The notes beneath the pieces were generated by a model, which was not told the DNA's origin, ran no database searches, and saw nothing but the letters and a program-made list of their open reading frames with translations. Below are positions 32,581-44,399 of a stretch of DNA of 64,000 nt, in pieces; the first letter of the stretch is position 1; every line of letters starts with the position of its first letter. The position numbers were made by a program, and so were the translations under genes. This DNA is from Globisporangium splendens (Eukaryota > Oomycota > Peronosporomycetes > Pythiales > Pythiaceae), in assembly GCA_006386115.1 (NCBI GenBank), contig VFIW01000014.1:694322-758321 (forward strand), written 5' to 3'.

Positions 32581-34852
32581 TTATTCCACGCTGAGCAGCT
32601 CCGTTTCCATCGCGAGCACTTGCTCTTCCTTCAGATCCAAAGTCGACTCCACCACAGGAACAGCAGCAGCGCTGGTGTGGAATGGCTCTTGTTGCGTGAC
32701 TCCAGCTGGCTTCGATCCGTCCGGGATCGGCACGCCCCAGTCGCAGTCCTGCTCAATGCCGAGGTTGTTGTGGTACATCTGGATGCGGAACCAACCGTTC
32801 TCACCCCAGTACGTGCCCCACGAGTTGCGACCAATCCCTACAGACACACATGAGAGACGAGCTTAAGTTATCAAAGAGAAGGTCAAGTCAAAACATCAAA
32901 GCCATAAACAGCGTACAATATTCTGTTTGCGTCTCCTCGTCGTAGCCCCAGCCGGCGACCGAGATCTCGTGGTTGATCATTGGGAACCACACGTTTTCCG
33001 AGTAGATGCCACCAGAGTACGCTCCGAACTTCTCCGTCGCGTGGACGCCGCAGCCGATGGGACCGCGCTTGTAGATCTCGGCTTTCATGCGGTTCGCGCC
33101 GCTCACCGAGCCGTACTCGGACACGTAGTACTTGGTGAATGACTCGACCGGCTCGCACACACCAGGCGTGAACGACGTGTTCGACGGCCAGCATGTCTCG
33201 CAGACCGCAAACTGGTCGCACTTGAGGTTCTTGGCCTGATACGCTTGGCACGTCTGGTCCGGGATGCCATGGCGGTGCGCATACTCGTAAACGAAACCTG
33301 GGTTGCCACCCTGGCAAGTACCACCGCCATTGCAGTTGATCAGCACTTGTGGCGACAGCGCGATTTCCGGCCACGACGCTATACATTTTCACAATGCGAC
33401 ACACAAAGTCAGTGGGCAAGTTCACATATCTTTCAACTCCAACAGACCTAAAATACATATACGACGTACCATTGCGCATGATGGAAATGCGATCCGAGAG
33501 CGCACTCGTCGTGCCTTGAGCCCAGCAGCTGCCACAGTACTGTGGAATGTGCTGGTTCTTGTCCCACGTCACGTAGTTCTTGCCGTCCACGTCACGCCAG
33601 TCCCACGCCTTAGGCAGATCCGCGAGGTCCATGGTCTCATGAGGCAACGGGGACAGCACTTTCTCACCACCGACAAACTGCAGCTTCTGGCGGCACGTCG
33701 ACGTCGAGAACACGACTTTTTCCTTGTTGATCGGCTCCTCGTCCTTTGTCTCCTGAACAATGGCTTGTTGCTCGGTCTCGAGCTCTTCCTTCGGAATCAC
33801 CGTTGGCGTTGGCCACCCGTCGTCCTTTGGCACGCCGAACGCGCATTCGCCTTCGATGCCCAAGTTGTTGACACCGCGCACGATGCGGAACCAACCGTCT
33901 TCGCCCCAGTACGTGCCCCAACTGTTGCGCACGACCCAGAACTTGGTGTTCTTCTCCTCGCCCCAGCCCACGACCGAGATAGCATGGTCTGTCGCCGTCG
34001 CGTTCGTCTTGTCGTCAAAGATGCCGCCCGTGTACAATTCAAACGCGTCCGTGACCGCGACGCTGCACGCAATCGGACCGCGCGCATAGATCTCGGACAT
34101 CATCTGCGCTTCGCCCAGTGTCGTGCCAAACTCCGACACGTAGTACTTGTCGTACTTGTCCTGCGGAAAGCAGCCTTTGTTGGGCAAGCAGTTCTCGCAG
34201 ATGTCGATGTTGCGACACAGATTGCCCGTGTCGTGGCCCGTAGCTTCGTACCGCTGGCATCCTTCCTCAGGCACACCATGCTCGTGAATGTAGCGGTACG
34301 CGTTCAGTTGGTCCCCACCGTGGCAGCCTTCGTCTTCCAGATCACAGTTGAGGATGACCTGCGGCGACAGCACGACTTCGCGGGTCACGTCCAGCTTCGA
34401 GCGTCCTTTCTCGTTGCGCGCCTTGGCGATCTGCACACGATCCGCCAGCGCCGACGTCGCAGCTGCATCATACACCCATCCATTTAAAGCAAACCCAGTC
34501 AGCTCACATAGTACACAAAGGCAACTTACATCCCCACAGACATGGACGTACCAAACGCCCAGCACGCGCCACAGTAGTGCGGGATGTGCTGGTTGCGCGA
34601 GATCGTCACGAAGCGCGTGCCGTTCACGTTGCGCCAGTCAAAGTTCTTCGGCAGCGCGCTCGCGTCGATGTACTCGTGTGGCCGCGCCGTGACAATGTGC
34701 TCGGAGCGATCCGGATGGCGCACGTAGCCGCCGCCCTTGCCGAGCCGCAGCGGCGCAGGCACTGCTTCTGCGTGCGCATCCGCAGTGTCCAAAGCGCCAA
34801 GCGCCACCAGCATGCTCAGCGCCACGCTCCATGTGCCCAGTCCGCGCCACAT
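32581..34852 (-). CDS. Secreted two-domain cathepsin Z/X-type cysteine protease
   Basis: Exons (complement) 34552-34852, 33470-34462, 32917-33378 and 32581-32837 give 670 residues; introns 79-91 bp. A signal peptide begins MWRGLGTWSVALSMLVALGA. Domain 1 (about 65-320) has LPKNFDWRNVNGTRF, the cathepsin Z hallmark NQHIPHYCGACWAF with the catalytic Cys, TDHAISVVGWG with the catalytic His, and RNSWGTYWG with the Asn. A linker of about 60 residues rich in Glu follows. Domain 2 repeats all elements: LPKAWDWRDVDGKNY, NQHIPQYCGSCWAQG, NHEISVAGWG and RNSWGTYWG. Both active sites look complete, and the CGSCWA and NSWG exons of the second domain are each interrupted by an intron. No separate propeptide of papain length is seen, as in cathepsin Z. 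Likely lysosomal or secreted. Confidence 0.9.
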
Positions 34853-35443
34853 GCTTCCTCTTGTCTTTTGTCTTCTTTGGGGCGCTTGCTGCGTCTGTTG
34901 CTTCTTGAAGAGTGAGCTGCTGCTGCTGCTGCTTCTTGAGGGAAAGAGGGGGAAAGAATGGAAGAAGATCGTTGTTAGACTCAGAATCTGAGTCGGACAA
35001 ATCAGCTGGGAAAGTGTGTGCAACCTTTAACTTGATAGGCTGTATGATGGGTAGTATAAAGTGTTGGAGGGTGGAGACAGGGTATCAGGTGTCACAGGAG
35101 CAACTTCAACATGTGGCTCTTCGGACTGGGTCATGGTTGTCTCTAGAATGAATGGCTGAGGATGACGGAGTGCTGCCCTCAGCACCTTGCACAAGCACAA
35201 ACGAACGAGCAGATAGTTAGTTGAGAAATTGGATCTCTTTTGGCACAGAGCAGCTTCCCAGACGATTTGCTGCTTCTGTCGTTCTTCGCATTGTGAGGTC
35301 AACTTGACAAGGAACGACGCTTGTCGATGCACACTTGCGTTCTTGCTCTGCTGGGCTTTTCAATTACGCGTTAATACGTGCCTGGGAGATGGGTAAAATT
35401 GCCGTTGGAGCCTTCCTTCAAGCATGCCCAAAGGTATACTTAA
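34853..35443. promoter_or_regulatory. Upstream region of the protease gene
   Basis: About 590 bases. It includes a (GCT)n run at about 34917-34933 in the likely leader of the protease mRNA. Open frames on the minus strand here have no recognisable motif. Confidence 0.4.
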
Positions 35444-37168
35444 TTATAAGTGGTCTTCACTCGACGTGATCAGCGAGTGGGGTAAATGCCCAGTCTCGTT
35501 CACCGAGATGATCTTGAGTGGCCGGTTTTCGCACACGTCGATGCGCGTGACGCTGCAGTGGTTGATCTCAAAGTGGCCCCACCGTCCGACGGGGTCAATG
35601 CCCATGGCGCGGCACAGGAAGAACCGGATCAGGTTCGCGTGGCACACGATCACCTGGTAGCTGTACGCTTCGTCGTCGTCCTCTTCGTCCACGGACTTCG
35701 GCGTGAAAATCGTCTGGAATGCGAGCTCCATGCGCTCGGCGTCAATCCGATCCATCTCAGGGTTCGTTGCCTCTTGCTGTGATGGGGCTGCTTCGTGGCT
35801 TGAATACGGTCGTCCTGGCCAGCCTTCGCGCAGCAGCCGCGTCGATGTGAGCGTGCAGTTTCCGAAATCTTTGCTGATAGCCGTCGCCGTCTCGACGGCG
35901 CGAGTCATGTCACTATGGTAGATCGTCATATCATGCCGCGTCGGCGAACGACTGTACAACTGCTCCAGATATTTCCCTGTGAACTCGGCTTGCTGGCGAC
36001 CCATTTGGGACAGCACTTGGTCGGAATCTGAGACGTAGCGCGCATGGGCATTGATGTAGTGGCCATGGCGCACCAAGATGAGATGTTTCGTCTTTGGCGG
36101 CCGTGGGTACAGGAAGGAGGTACCAACATTTGGCTGTGGTGGCGGTGGCGGTTGATCGCATAATGAGGCAATCGATCGCATCCGTCGAGCGGATTCAGCC
36201 CTTGCTGATGCTCTGGTAGCAGATGACGCACTAGATGAAGTTGCTGATACCGCCGTCGTTGGCGACGTCCTTCCCCCTCCTCGTTGGCTCAACTGCAGAA
36301 AATCCTGGATGCTGTTGGTCCACTTCTCAAACTGCGCTTTCGTGGATGCCGTAAACGAGTACGACGACGGGGTCCCTGAGGGCTTCTGGTACCGATATGC
36401 GAGTTGGAACTTCAACGCAGTGTCGCTTGATGCCAATGTGTTGCCATATACAAAGTTCATGCGACTGATCTCCAAGTCGATCAAGTGGTGGCGATGTTCT
36501 GAGACCGTCTCCAAATGCAACGACGAGTTGTTTCTCACGACCAGCACACAGTAAATCTACAATAGCAATAAAGGAAATCGTAAGAACTCAAAACAAAAAA
36601 AACAAAACAAAAGCAAATCCATACGCAAGCGCGGTACCGATCCGAGGGTTCGAGAGACTGCGGCTCGCTGCGGCGTTTGCTCCGATTCTTCGGCGACGAC
36701 GAGCTCGCCCTCCACGACGACAATGTCGCTGAGCGAGGTCGTTCTCTTCATTTTCGACGTCGGACTCAGACTCGCCCGTTTGTTTTTCCGTTTCAGCGGG
36801 GATGACGCTTTCTGAGGCTGCAATGATGACGCAGCAGGAGCAGGCGCCACTGGCACGGCTGCAGATGGTGATTTATCCTCTTCGGAGCGACGCTCGCCTG
36901 TGGACGGCGGTAGGGACGCTGGAGTCACGTCTTCGTCTTTGGGGGTCTCGAGCTGTTGAGCCAAGTGCTCACTTGATGGCGACGCCTTGAGCGACAAATC
37001 CTGAATGCGTCTGGTGAAGCGAGACAAATACGCACAAGCAAGCATGTCAGAGTTGTGAACAGCGGAAAGAGTAGCAGACCGAACATGCGGCTTCATGACT
37101 CACACGACGTGGGACTTGAGCGATTGGTCGTCTGCAACAGCGGGCGGTGATTCTGGCTGCGTCTGCAT
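35444..37168 (-). CDS. PH-like domain plus histidine phosphatase (PGAM5-type) protein
   Basis: Exons (complement) 37104-37168, 36638-37010 and 35444-36556 give about 516 residues. The second donor is ambiguous: GTACCG at 36637 keeps phase 0, while a GTATGG 10 bases further on would not. The N-terminal 130 residues are Ser/Pro/Lys-rich with an SPLKRKNKRAS basic patch. Residues about 150-235 look like a PH-type domain (IYCVLVVRNNSSLHLE, closing YSFTASTKAQFEKWTNSI with a late Trp). The rest is a histidine phosphatase with the catalytic LILVRHGHY, DMTRAVETA, and the second His in YQVIVCHANLIRFF. PGAM5-like enzymes are protein Ser/Thr phosphatases. No mitochondrial presequence is apparent, so the site may be set by the PH-like part. 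Confidence 0.8.
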
Positions 37169-39289
37169 TATTTACACTTTTTCGATGTTGCTGCTGGCAC
37201 AAACGTCAAAAATTCCAGAATGAGGCTGCTGATCGAGCTGTTTGCTTCCTGGTCTCTGCTCACCGACTGCTGCTCTGCTTTTTCAGTTAACTTTTCTCCC
37301 TTTCTTCGTTCGTGAGGAACGCAAAGAAAGAAATCTTTCCGCAGTGCGCGTTTATGTGGGTGTGTGGCTTGAAAATGCGCACGCTGACTGACTGGCGATG
37401 GGCTACACACACTTGCGAAAGCAGGCAGGTCGCTCGAAAGAAATCACAATGGCGATGATTAATTCGCTCGCTCGCTCACTGAATCTCTACAATCACACAC
37501 ACGCACAAAGCAAGTGGTCAGTACGCGATCCATGGATCCTTCATTGATTCTTCAGACAGAAGCAGGAGATGCGAGCGACACAATGCGCGCTCTTCCATAG
37601 AGGAAAGCGCAGGACTCCATGGATGTAAAAAAAATCAAAATCACCCACATCCCGCTTTTTCCGCGGAAAACAGTACACGCACAAAGCACAACTTAACACA
37701 CGATCAATCCACCACGTCGCCGAATTCGTCAACGCACACGCGCGCTCCACGGTTTCGCTGTCAGGATGATATGTTTTTATATAAACGCGCACGTCTCTTC
37801 ACCAACGGTGCATGCGATTGTGCGCGTGTGCTTTGCGCGTGTAAAACGCGGTGGAAGAGTTCGAAGACGCGCGCACGTCATCATCATCGCCCCTCTCCCC
37901 CGCATGGAGTTTATGCAGCGCCAGCAGCAGTGCCACTGACAATGCGCACACGCCACAGAGAAATCCATACACGTACCGATCGCTACAAGCCCGTCACTTG
38001 CCTTGTCAACGCTGGCACGACGCAGAGGACGCTCACAAGCAGGACGCTCTTAACTGCCGCTCTCCTCACAACTACAGCGCCGCCAGCTGGTGCTAGGCGA
38101 ACAGACAAGCGTCCACGTAAACAGCATTTGCGGTCAGTGGATGAGGGGGAAGAGGAGGAGCGCATCAGAGTTAGCGCATTACATACCGTCACAAGCAATC
38201 AAGAGAGCGGAAGGGCGAATAGACAGAGACAGTGAGGGGAGAAGCCGCTGTGAGGAACAGATTCCGTTCGATCGGTTGACGCGGTGGCTTTCGGGCTCTG
38301 CGGACGTATCCTGAGTGTGCGCTGTTTGTATACATGTGCGTGTGTTCAGCGCGTCGAATCAAGTGCTGCCACATTACTGACCCCCTCCCACACATCACAC
38401 AGAAGCATGCATTCACGCCACAGAAGAGAGAGTTGCTCACAGTATGCAGCGCTTGTCCTTCCTTCCCTCCCCGTCTTGAAAAAAGGTGCATTCCGACCCC
38501 AACAACCAATATCCTTTGCAATGGCAGTCGGGATGTTAAATTGGATGCTGTTGTGATACTGCTCTTAGAATGAATATCCTGAGAAAGGCGATGAGGCTGG
38601 TGGTGCAGCTGCGCGTGGTAAGATACGGATCGCTTTGACGCCGCGGCCAGTGGAACGTTTTCGTGTCGAAGCTTCTACGCAGCCAATCAGCGCTCTCCGA
38701 TCTGCCGCTCGCTTTCGCGTGCGTCCCCAATAAGGAGAAGCAGCGCAGTCCGCCAGCTCACACGCACATACACTTCCCATCGGCGTTTCGAGGATAAAGG
38801 AATGGGGAGAATGCTCATGTCGTCCGCCACCAGCTGCTGTTGTACATTGCGCCCCTTGTGATTGTGATATCTGGAGTGTCCGAGAAACCTACCGTGCGTA
38901 TCCGTTTGTAAGAGAGAGCAGTAAACGGTCACATACGTACCCATGCGTACAGTACAATCGGTTACGCGACAGAGTGATGGTCGGCTGTCACTCTTGTGGA
39001 GCTCTTGGCAACAGTAGCACAGCTCACTTGGTGCGCTGAGCTTATCGTCAGAAGGAGGAAGCTCAAGTGGATGCAGCGAAGCATGCGCAGGCGCTCGCCC
39101 TAGTTGCTCGAATCCTCTCCTGTCTCCATCCCGCATTTAGCGCCAGTCAGCTCGCCACGCGTGCTGCTGCTGGGCTCCTCTCCTCTTCTGTTAGCAGCCA
39201 TCACACTGGTCACGCACTGATTCTCGCCATATCACATTTTCCCGACCAGCGCACAAGCAAACCCCCGCAAACAAGAGATAAAAGAAATC
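37169..39289. other. 2.1-kb intergenic region, mostly unexplained
   Basis: No conserved gene was recognised. A minus-strand patch at about 37800-38000 reads like a transmembrane exon (YVYGFLCGVCALSVALLL then acidic GDDDDVRAS). A second hydrophobic frame lies at about 37983-38170, but I could not build a splice model. Simple GCTC repeats lie near 37460. The 3' end should carry the promoter of the methyltransferase gene. Confidence 0.35.
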
Positions 39290-40741
39290 ATGCATTCTGC
39301 TGCCGCTGGTGATGACGATGGCACGGCGAACGATTTTGTTGGATACAATGAGTGGGCGCAGCAGGAGCTCGACGTGAAAATCGCGACGGATTTCGTGTAC
39401 GAGGTCGAGGGCGACGAGCGCGGCGTGTTCATCGCCGAGGACATCGGACCGCACACTGAAGTGTTCAGCATTCCGCTTGCGTCGTTGCTCACGGTGAACG
39501 CGGCGTGTAAAGACCCCGTGCTAGGTGAGCTCGCGTTCTTCCAGCAGAGCTGTGCCGACAGCGAAGACGACCAGCTCGCAGTCACGCTGCTGTACGAGAA
39601 GTGGGTCCGCCGTGGCGACTCACGATGGCGCAACCACATTGCGCTGCTGCCGAGAACCTACCATAATGTGCTCTACTTCCCCGAGAACGCGCTGGCGCAC
39701 ATGCGTGGCAGCAATCTGTACTTGATTGCCAAGCAGATGACGGAGAAAGTGGCATCGGACTACGCACGACTGCAAGACGACGTGCTCGTCCCGCTCTTTG
39801 ACGCTGTAGCAGACCGTGCCAGTGCAGCACAGTTGCAGAAATGGTTCTCGTTATCAGAGTACAAGTGGGCGCTGTCGACGATCTGGAGCCGCTTCGTGTC
39901 GCTGCGAGTGACGCCATCCAACGGATCGCAGAGCGGCAACGAGTCCGAGGACGACGAGGTGCGTGATGCCGTGGTGACCGAGCGTAATGGTCCGTTTTTC
40001 GGTATGCAGCGCATCAAGGCTATGGTGCCGGTGTTCGATATGCTCAACCACGACCCCGAGGCAGAGATGTCGCACTATCTCGACATCGCCACGCAAACGT
40101 TCAAGCTCGTGAGCCACCAGCACTGGTCGGCTGGCGCACAGATGTACATCAACTACGGTGCGCTCTCGAACCACAAGCTGCTGGCGTTGTATGGCTTCGT
40201 GATCCCCAACAACCCGTACGATGCGCTCGATCTGTGGGTACCCATGGACGAAGCATCGTGCAGTTATTATCACGAGAAAGCGGCGTTACTCTCAGCGAAT
40301 GGCTTGGACCACGCGACGACGCCGTTTGAGCTCACTAGCGACGAACTGAACGAGCTGCTGCTCATCACAGTACGCATCGAAGAGATCGAGTGCGACAGTG
40401 TCGAGCAATTCGAGACTCTCGCCGCCAAGGCGCTCAACGGCGAAGTGCTGAGCTTTGACAACGAACACACGACGCTCACGCGGTTGATCTACACGCTGCA
40501 GAGAATGCTCGACGAGTTTGACGGCACGCTGGAAGACGACGATGCGAAGCTGCGCGAGTGGGTAACACAAGAAGGGGCGTTGCATGATGAAAGCGGAGAC
40601 GTCAATGAAGAAGACAGCAAGAAACAAAGCGACCTCTACGAACGCATGGCCGTCATCGTTCGCCGTTCTGACAAACTCATCCTGAAAGAGACCATCGACA
40701 TGCTCAAGTGGAAGCTGCTGGAGATTCTTCCAACCCCTTGA
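39290..40741 (+). CDS. SET-domain protein methyltransferase (SETD3/SETD6/Rubisco-LSMT type)
   Basis: Intronless, 483 residues, ATG at 39290. The SET domain begins near residue 40 (RGVFIAEDIGPHTEVFSIP) and has the long insert typical of the LSMT class. It closes with the S-adenosylmethionine and catalytic signatures VPVFDMLNHDPEAEM and MYINYGALSNHKLLALYGF, including the NH pair and the Tyr. The Rubis-subs-bind C-terminal helical domain follows (from about 300). Animal relatives methylate actin His (SETD3) or RelA Lys (SETD6); the substrate here cannot be read. An acidic linker occurs in the insert (ESEDDEVRD). All core residues appear present, so it should be active, in cytosol or nucleus. Confidence 0.85.
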   Translation: MHSAAAGDDDGTANDFVGYNEWAQQELDVKIATDFVYEVEGDERGVFIAEDIGPHTEVFSIPLASLLTVNAACKDPVLGELAFFQQSCADSEDDQLAVTLLYEKWVRRGDSRWRNHIALLPRTYHNVLYFPENALAHMRGSNLYLIAKQMTEKVASDYARLQDDVLVPLFDAVADRASAAQLQKWFSLSEYKWALSTIWSRFVSLRVTPSNGSQSGNESEDDEVRDAVVTERNGPFFGMQRIKAMVPVFDMLNHDPEAEMSHYLDIATQTFKLVSHQHWSAGAQMYINYGALSNHKLLALYGFVIPNNPYDALDLWVPMDEASCSYYHEKAALLSANGLDHATTPFELTSDELNELLLITVRIEEIECDSVEQFETLAAKALNGEVLSFDNEHTTLTRLIYTLQRMLDEFDGTLEDDDAKLREWVTQEGALHDESGDVNEEDSKKQSDLYERMAVIVRRSDKLILKETIDMLKWKLLEILPTP

Positions 40742-40919
40742 GAGTGAGAAAAAAACACAAGCTCAGGCGATAAGTAGGTGCAATAGAAAATAACATAAAT
40801 ACAGGAGAAGAACGACGTTAAAGCCATCAAGTTGTTCTCATTGTATGTTTTCGTAAACTTTCTATCCGTTGTTGGCTGTAGCTGCGTGGGCTGAGTATGC
40901 CAGTTCAGTTTTTTCTCGT

Positions 40920-42657
40920 TTATGCCTCAGGGGTCTTGTAGATCTTCACGTGCTTGCAGTTCTTGCCGACGACCATGACTTCGTCGCCCTTGGGCGAGAA
41001 CACGATGCGCTTGATGACGTCTTCCAACGCGTTCGGGATCGTCGAGAGTTCTTTTCCGTCGCTGGTCGAGACAAAGAGAATGTCGTGACCTCGTGCGGTT
41101 GCGAGCAACTATTGCAAAAGTACGAAATTCAAGTTCATGTAAGCTTCGCACCGACAAAAACCAGATTCAGCAGTTCTCTTGCTTCATACCTTCCCATTTG
41201 GCGAGAGATCCACCGATTGGTACGCCTTTTGCTCGCTTGCGGTAAAGTTCGAGAGCACCTTTGGATCTTCATTCACGACGTAGCGAACTAACAATTGACG
41301 TCATTGTCAACAAACAAGTAGGCAATGAGCAATAAAGTATGCTGAGGTGTAAATAAAGAATAAACCACACGTACCATTGATATCCCACAAGCGCACCGAG
41401 GCATCTTTGCAAACGGTGACCATGCGCGTCACAGGGACCGTGTCCGAGCCACTGAATGCAAGATCGAGCACGCCAGTCTACGTCAACAGTAGTTTGGTTA
41501 GAGACAATGGCTTCGCCTTTGTGACATATACGCTGCATATGACGTACCCGGTGACCATGGAGCGTCATGATCTTGTTGACTTTCTTGAAGTTGCCGTTCT
41601 TTTCGCGCGTGATCTCAAAGATCTTGACCTCAGGCGTGTACGCCGCCACTGCGATGTACCGGTTGTCTTTGGAGCCAATGCAGTGGTAGTTGGCTACCTG
41701 ATTCGTGTTTACGACTTGCAGCAACTTGCCCGTCACGCTCCAGAACTTGACGTCCGTGTCGGCATCGCCCGCGCACGTGACGATCGTCGCCCACTACACG
41801 GTTTAAGCACCAAAATGGCACGGAAGCGTGAGAACGTTATTCACAGCCACTTCAAAACGAATCGCCATCGTATAGCAAAGAGCCGCCTACGTTTCCAATG
41901 TCGTTCATGAGCACCGAGTGCACGTCGGTCTTGTGCTCAACCGAGAATTCGCTCACGAGCTCCGGCTTCACACGCAGTTTCTCTACAAGCAAACGATCCC
42001 AATGTTCCACTCAGCGTCATCTACTCCCTTGCGATCATACGCAGACGACGACTAGTGCTTGTACGTACGATACAACTTGACCAACCCGCCTTCGGTCACC
42101 ACAACCTGCAACCAAACAACAACAACAATTCTATCAGCTTCATTAAGCACGAGTAGGAATGAATACTAGTACTATAAACGTACCAGCGTCTTCCCATCGC
42201 AACTGAACGTCATGGCCGTCACGTGGTCGTACTCGATCGCGATCTGCTGGGGACGGATGCTGCTGTTCTTGTCGTCGAGCGTCTCGCGGAGATACAAGCG
42301 GATCGTGCGGTCGGTGCTCGCGGTCGCGACGAAGCGTCCATTGGGCGAGTACGCGGCCGCCGTGATGCCATACTTGTGACCCTTGAGCACATGCAGATTC
42401 AGCGGGTGCTCGGGTGTCTGCGTCGCGGCGTCATCGCCGTGCTGCTTCTTGGTCTTTTCGGCGACCATATCCACTTTCTTGGTCTTGCTCTTCGGCTTCT
42501 TCCCCGCGGCAGCGCGCTCGGCATTCTGCTGCGCGACCCTCTGCTTGAGCGCCTCGGCATCGCGCAGCTGCTGCTTCTTGGGCCGGTCCACGTACACGTA
42601 GTAGAGCACGCCCGCGAGCCCCAGCAGCAGCGCCAGGATCACCGTCTCGGGCTCCAT
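40920..42657 (-). CDS. TBL2-like ER-anchored WD40 protein, seven exons
   Basis: Exons (complement) 42184-42657, 42069-42105, 41891-41982, 41548-41793, 41375-41477, 41190-41287 and 40920-41108 join in frame to 412 residues. A single N-terminal helix (VILALLLGLAGVLYYVYV) should anchor it, followed by a basic coiled stretch (KKPKSKTKK) and then WD40 repeats: HKYGITAAAYSPNGRFVATA..DRTIRLY, MTFSCDGKTL, HGHRTGVLDLAF with DASVRLWDIN, and SVDLSPNGK. This is the architecture of transducin beta-like 2, an ER membrane protein linked to PERK signalling in animals. The shortest exon is 37 bp. Introns are small (61-98 bp). Confidence 0.85.
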
Positions 42658-43284
42658 TTTGATTGCCTTTTTGTATCTGTGACAAAGTGACATTCGCGAA
42701 CAGAATGGGGAGGGAGAGGTGCCAGTATTAGTATCTTTTGGCTAGGTCAATACCGGTATTTTTGACAATTCAGGAAGAGGATCATTCACAAAAAGAAAGC
42801 TACATACGGAACCTGGAGCAAATTTGTAGCTGAGGATCTCATGACTCTTTTTTACAATCATGCTGTACGATAGGAAAATGGAATGGAGAGATGCATGCAG
42901 AGCAAAATAGTGACGACACAAAATGGAGGCAATTATGCTGCACGATGGTTGACCCTTATTGAAGTCTGTCGTTTTGTGGTTCACGTCAACAGTCTCTTCT
43001 TCAAACGCAGTCTTCAAGTGCTTCCACAAATACATGCTGAGCCGGTGTCAGCACAAACACTGCGACTTTCATAAATGTGATCAGACCTGCTGTAAATGAT
43101 AACCCGGACAAGTCGAGTGCATCAGGTGCACTCCATTATCAGGGTGTCAACCTGTTGAAGGCAGGAAAGGGTTCAGGCTGTTCGACGAATGCCAGGCAAT
43201 CACGCTGCTCCATTTCCGATTTTGCCGCCGACGCCGCAGATCAAGCAGCACGTAAGAGTCTCAAGACAACCAAGAACGAACAGA
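42658..43284. other. Divergent intergenic region with an ACCGGT palindrome
   Basis: About 625 bases between TBL2-like and the first SDR. It contains AATACCGGTATT near 42751-42762, similar to the cluster at 10.3 kb. An in-frame ATG at 43189 would extend the first SDR by 32 residues, but the two paralogues have no such extension. Confidence 0.4.
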
Positions 43285-44079
43285 ATGGAGCTCTCGCAGG
43301 TGGTGGGTATCGTCACGGGAGGGGCCGTGGGCTTCGGCAGAGGCTTCGCGGAAGCGATCTTGGCGGGACGCGGCAAGGTGCTGATCACCGACGTCAACGT
43401 GCACAACCTGCAAGCCACGGGCAAAGAGCTGCAGGCCAAGTACGGCGAGAAGAACGTCTGCTGGGTGCGCCAGGACGTGACCGAGACCAACAGCTTCTCG
43501 GAGGTGTTCGAGTATGCAACCAAGTATTTTGGCAAACCCGTCAACATGCTCGTCAACAACGCCGGTATCGCTGGCGACATGTCGTTCTACAACGACGGTG
43601 CACCACGCAACTGGGAAAAGGTCATCGACATTGACTTGACGGCGCTGATCCGCGGCACACAAACCGCGATTGACACCTTCAAGAAGCAGCTCAATGGCAA
43701 AGAGGGTGTGATCGTGAACTTGGCAAGTCTCGCTGGCTTGAACGCTGTGCCCTTCGGACCGGAATACGCCGCCGCAAAGGCTGGCGTCGTTGGGTTGACG
43801 CGCTCGCTGTACCAGCTGAAGAAGAGCCACAACATCCGTTGCTTTGCGCTCGCGCCGGGCTTCACCAACACCGCGATGGGCATCGAAGCGACCCAAGCCG
43901 TCCGTGAATACACGGACGAGCAAGGCGGTTTGATGGATGTTTCGGAAATCATCAACGCTTTCGTCGCCGGCGTGCAAGAACCGGAGAACGCCGGCCGCGT
44001 GCTGCGTATCGTCAAGGGCCGCCGCAGCTACTACAAGTTCGCTGGCGACAAGCAGCTTTTCCCCAACTCCAAGCTGTAA
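43285..44079 (+). CDS. Short-chain dehydrogenase/reductase 1, peroxisomal (C-terminal SKL)
   Basis: 264 residues from the ATG at 43285, chosen because both paralogues start with the same M(E/D)LSQ. It is a classical SDR with the NAD(P)-binding TGGAVGFG, an acidic residue after strand 2 (LITDVN, favouring NAD+), the NNAG motif (LVNNAGIAGD), catalytic Ser in NLASLAG and catalytic YAAAK. The fold resembles 15-hydroxyprostaglandin dehydrogenase-like enzymes. The C-terminus ends FPNSKL, a type 1 peroxisomal targeting signal. Substrate is unknown; oxidation of a fatty or hydroxylated lipid in the peroxisome is inference. First of three tandem intronless copies. Confidence 0.9.
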   Translation: MELSQVVGIVTGGAVGFGRGFAEAILAGRGKVLITDVNVHNLQATGKELQAKYGEKNVCWVRQDVTETNSFSEVFEYATKYFGKPVNMLVNNAGIAGDMSFYNDGAPRNWEKVIDIDLTALIRGTQTAIDTFKKQLNGKEGVIVNLASLAGLNAVPFGPEYAAAKAGVVGLTRSLYQLKKSHNIRCFALAPGFTNTAMGIEATQAVREYTDEQGGLMDVSEIINAFVAGVQEPENAGRVLRIVKGRRSYYKFAGDKQLFPNSKL

Positions 44080-44304
44080 ACTGGAAACAAACTCAATATG
44101 TGCGTGTTGTTGTCTCCATCTACCTATGCCTATGCTGCGATTTCATATATGTCATTAAACGCATCCGCTCATACAGTCCACACACATGCGCGCAGTCACG
44201 AGATCATGGCTTTCATTTCCAAGGCAAAAATGCCGAAAACCTTTATTATAGCATACCCTCTCGAATTCGTCTCATATCTCCTCGATTGAACTTGGAGTGC
44301 ACAT

Positions 44305-44317
44305 TGCTGACGTGAAC
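44305..44317 (+). promoter_or_regulatory. Upstream box TGCTGACGTGAAC of SDR 2
   Basis: Found 83 bases before the ATG; an identical 13-mer lies upstream of SDR 3 (45542-45554). Both are preceded by TTGAAC(C)TTGG. The TGACGTGA core resembles a CRE/bZIP site. Confidence 0.45.
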
Positions 44318-44399
44318 GCATGTGAGACCTTCATTTTTGAGTGTCGGATCCCACATCCAGTCCTCATTTTCAAACAAGCCAAGAGCATCGCACAATACA

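Noticed and set aside
43189..43284. Upstream in-frame ATG that would extend SDR 1 by 32 residues
   Set aside because: The two paralogues begin exactly at the conserved M(E/D)LSQ and have no such extension.
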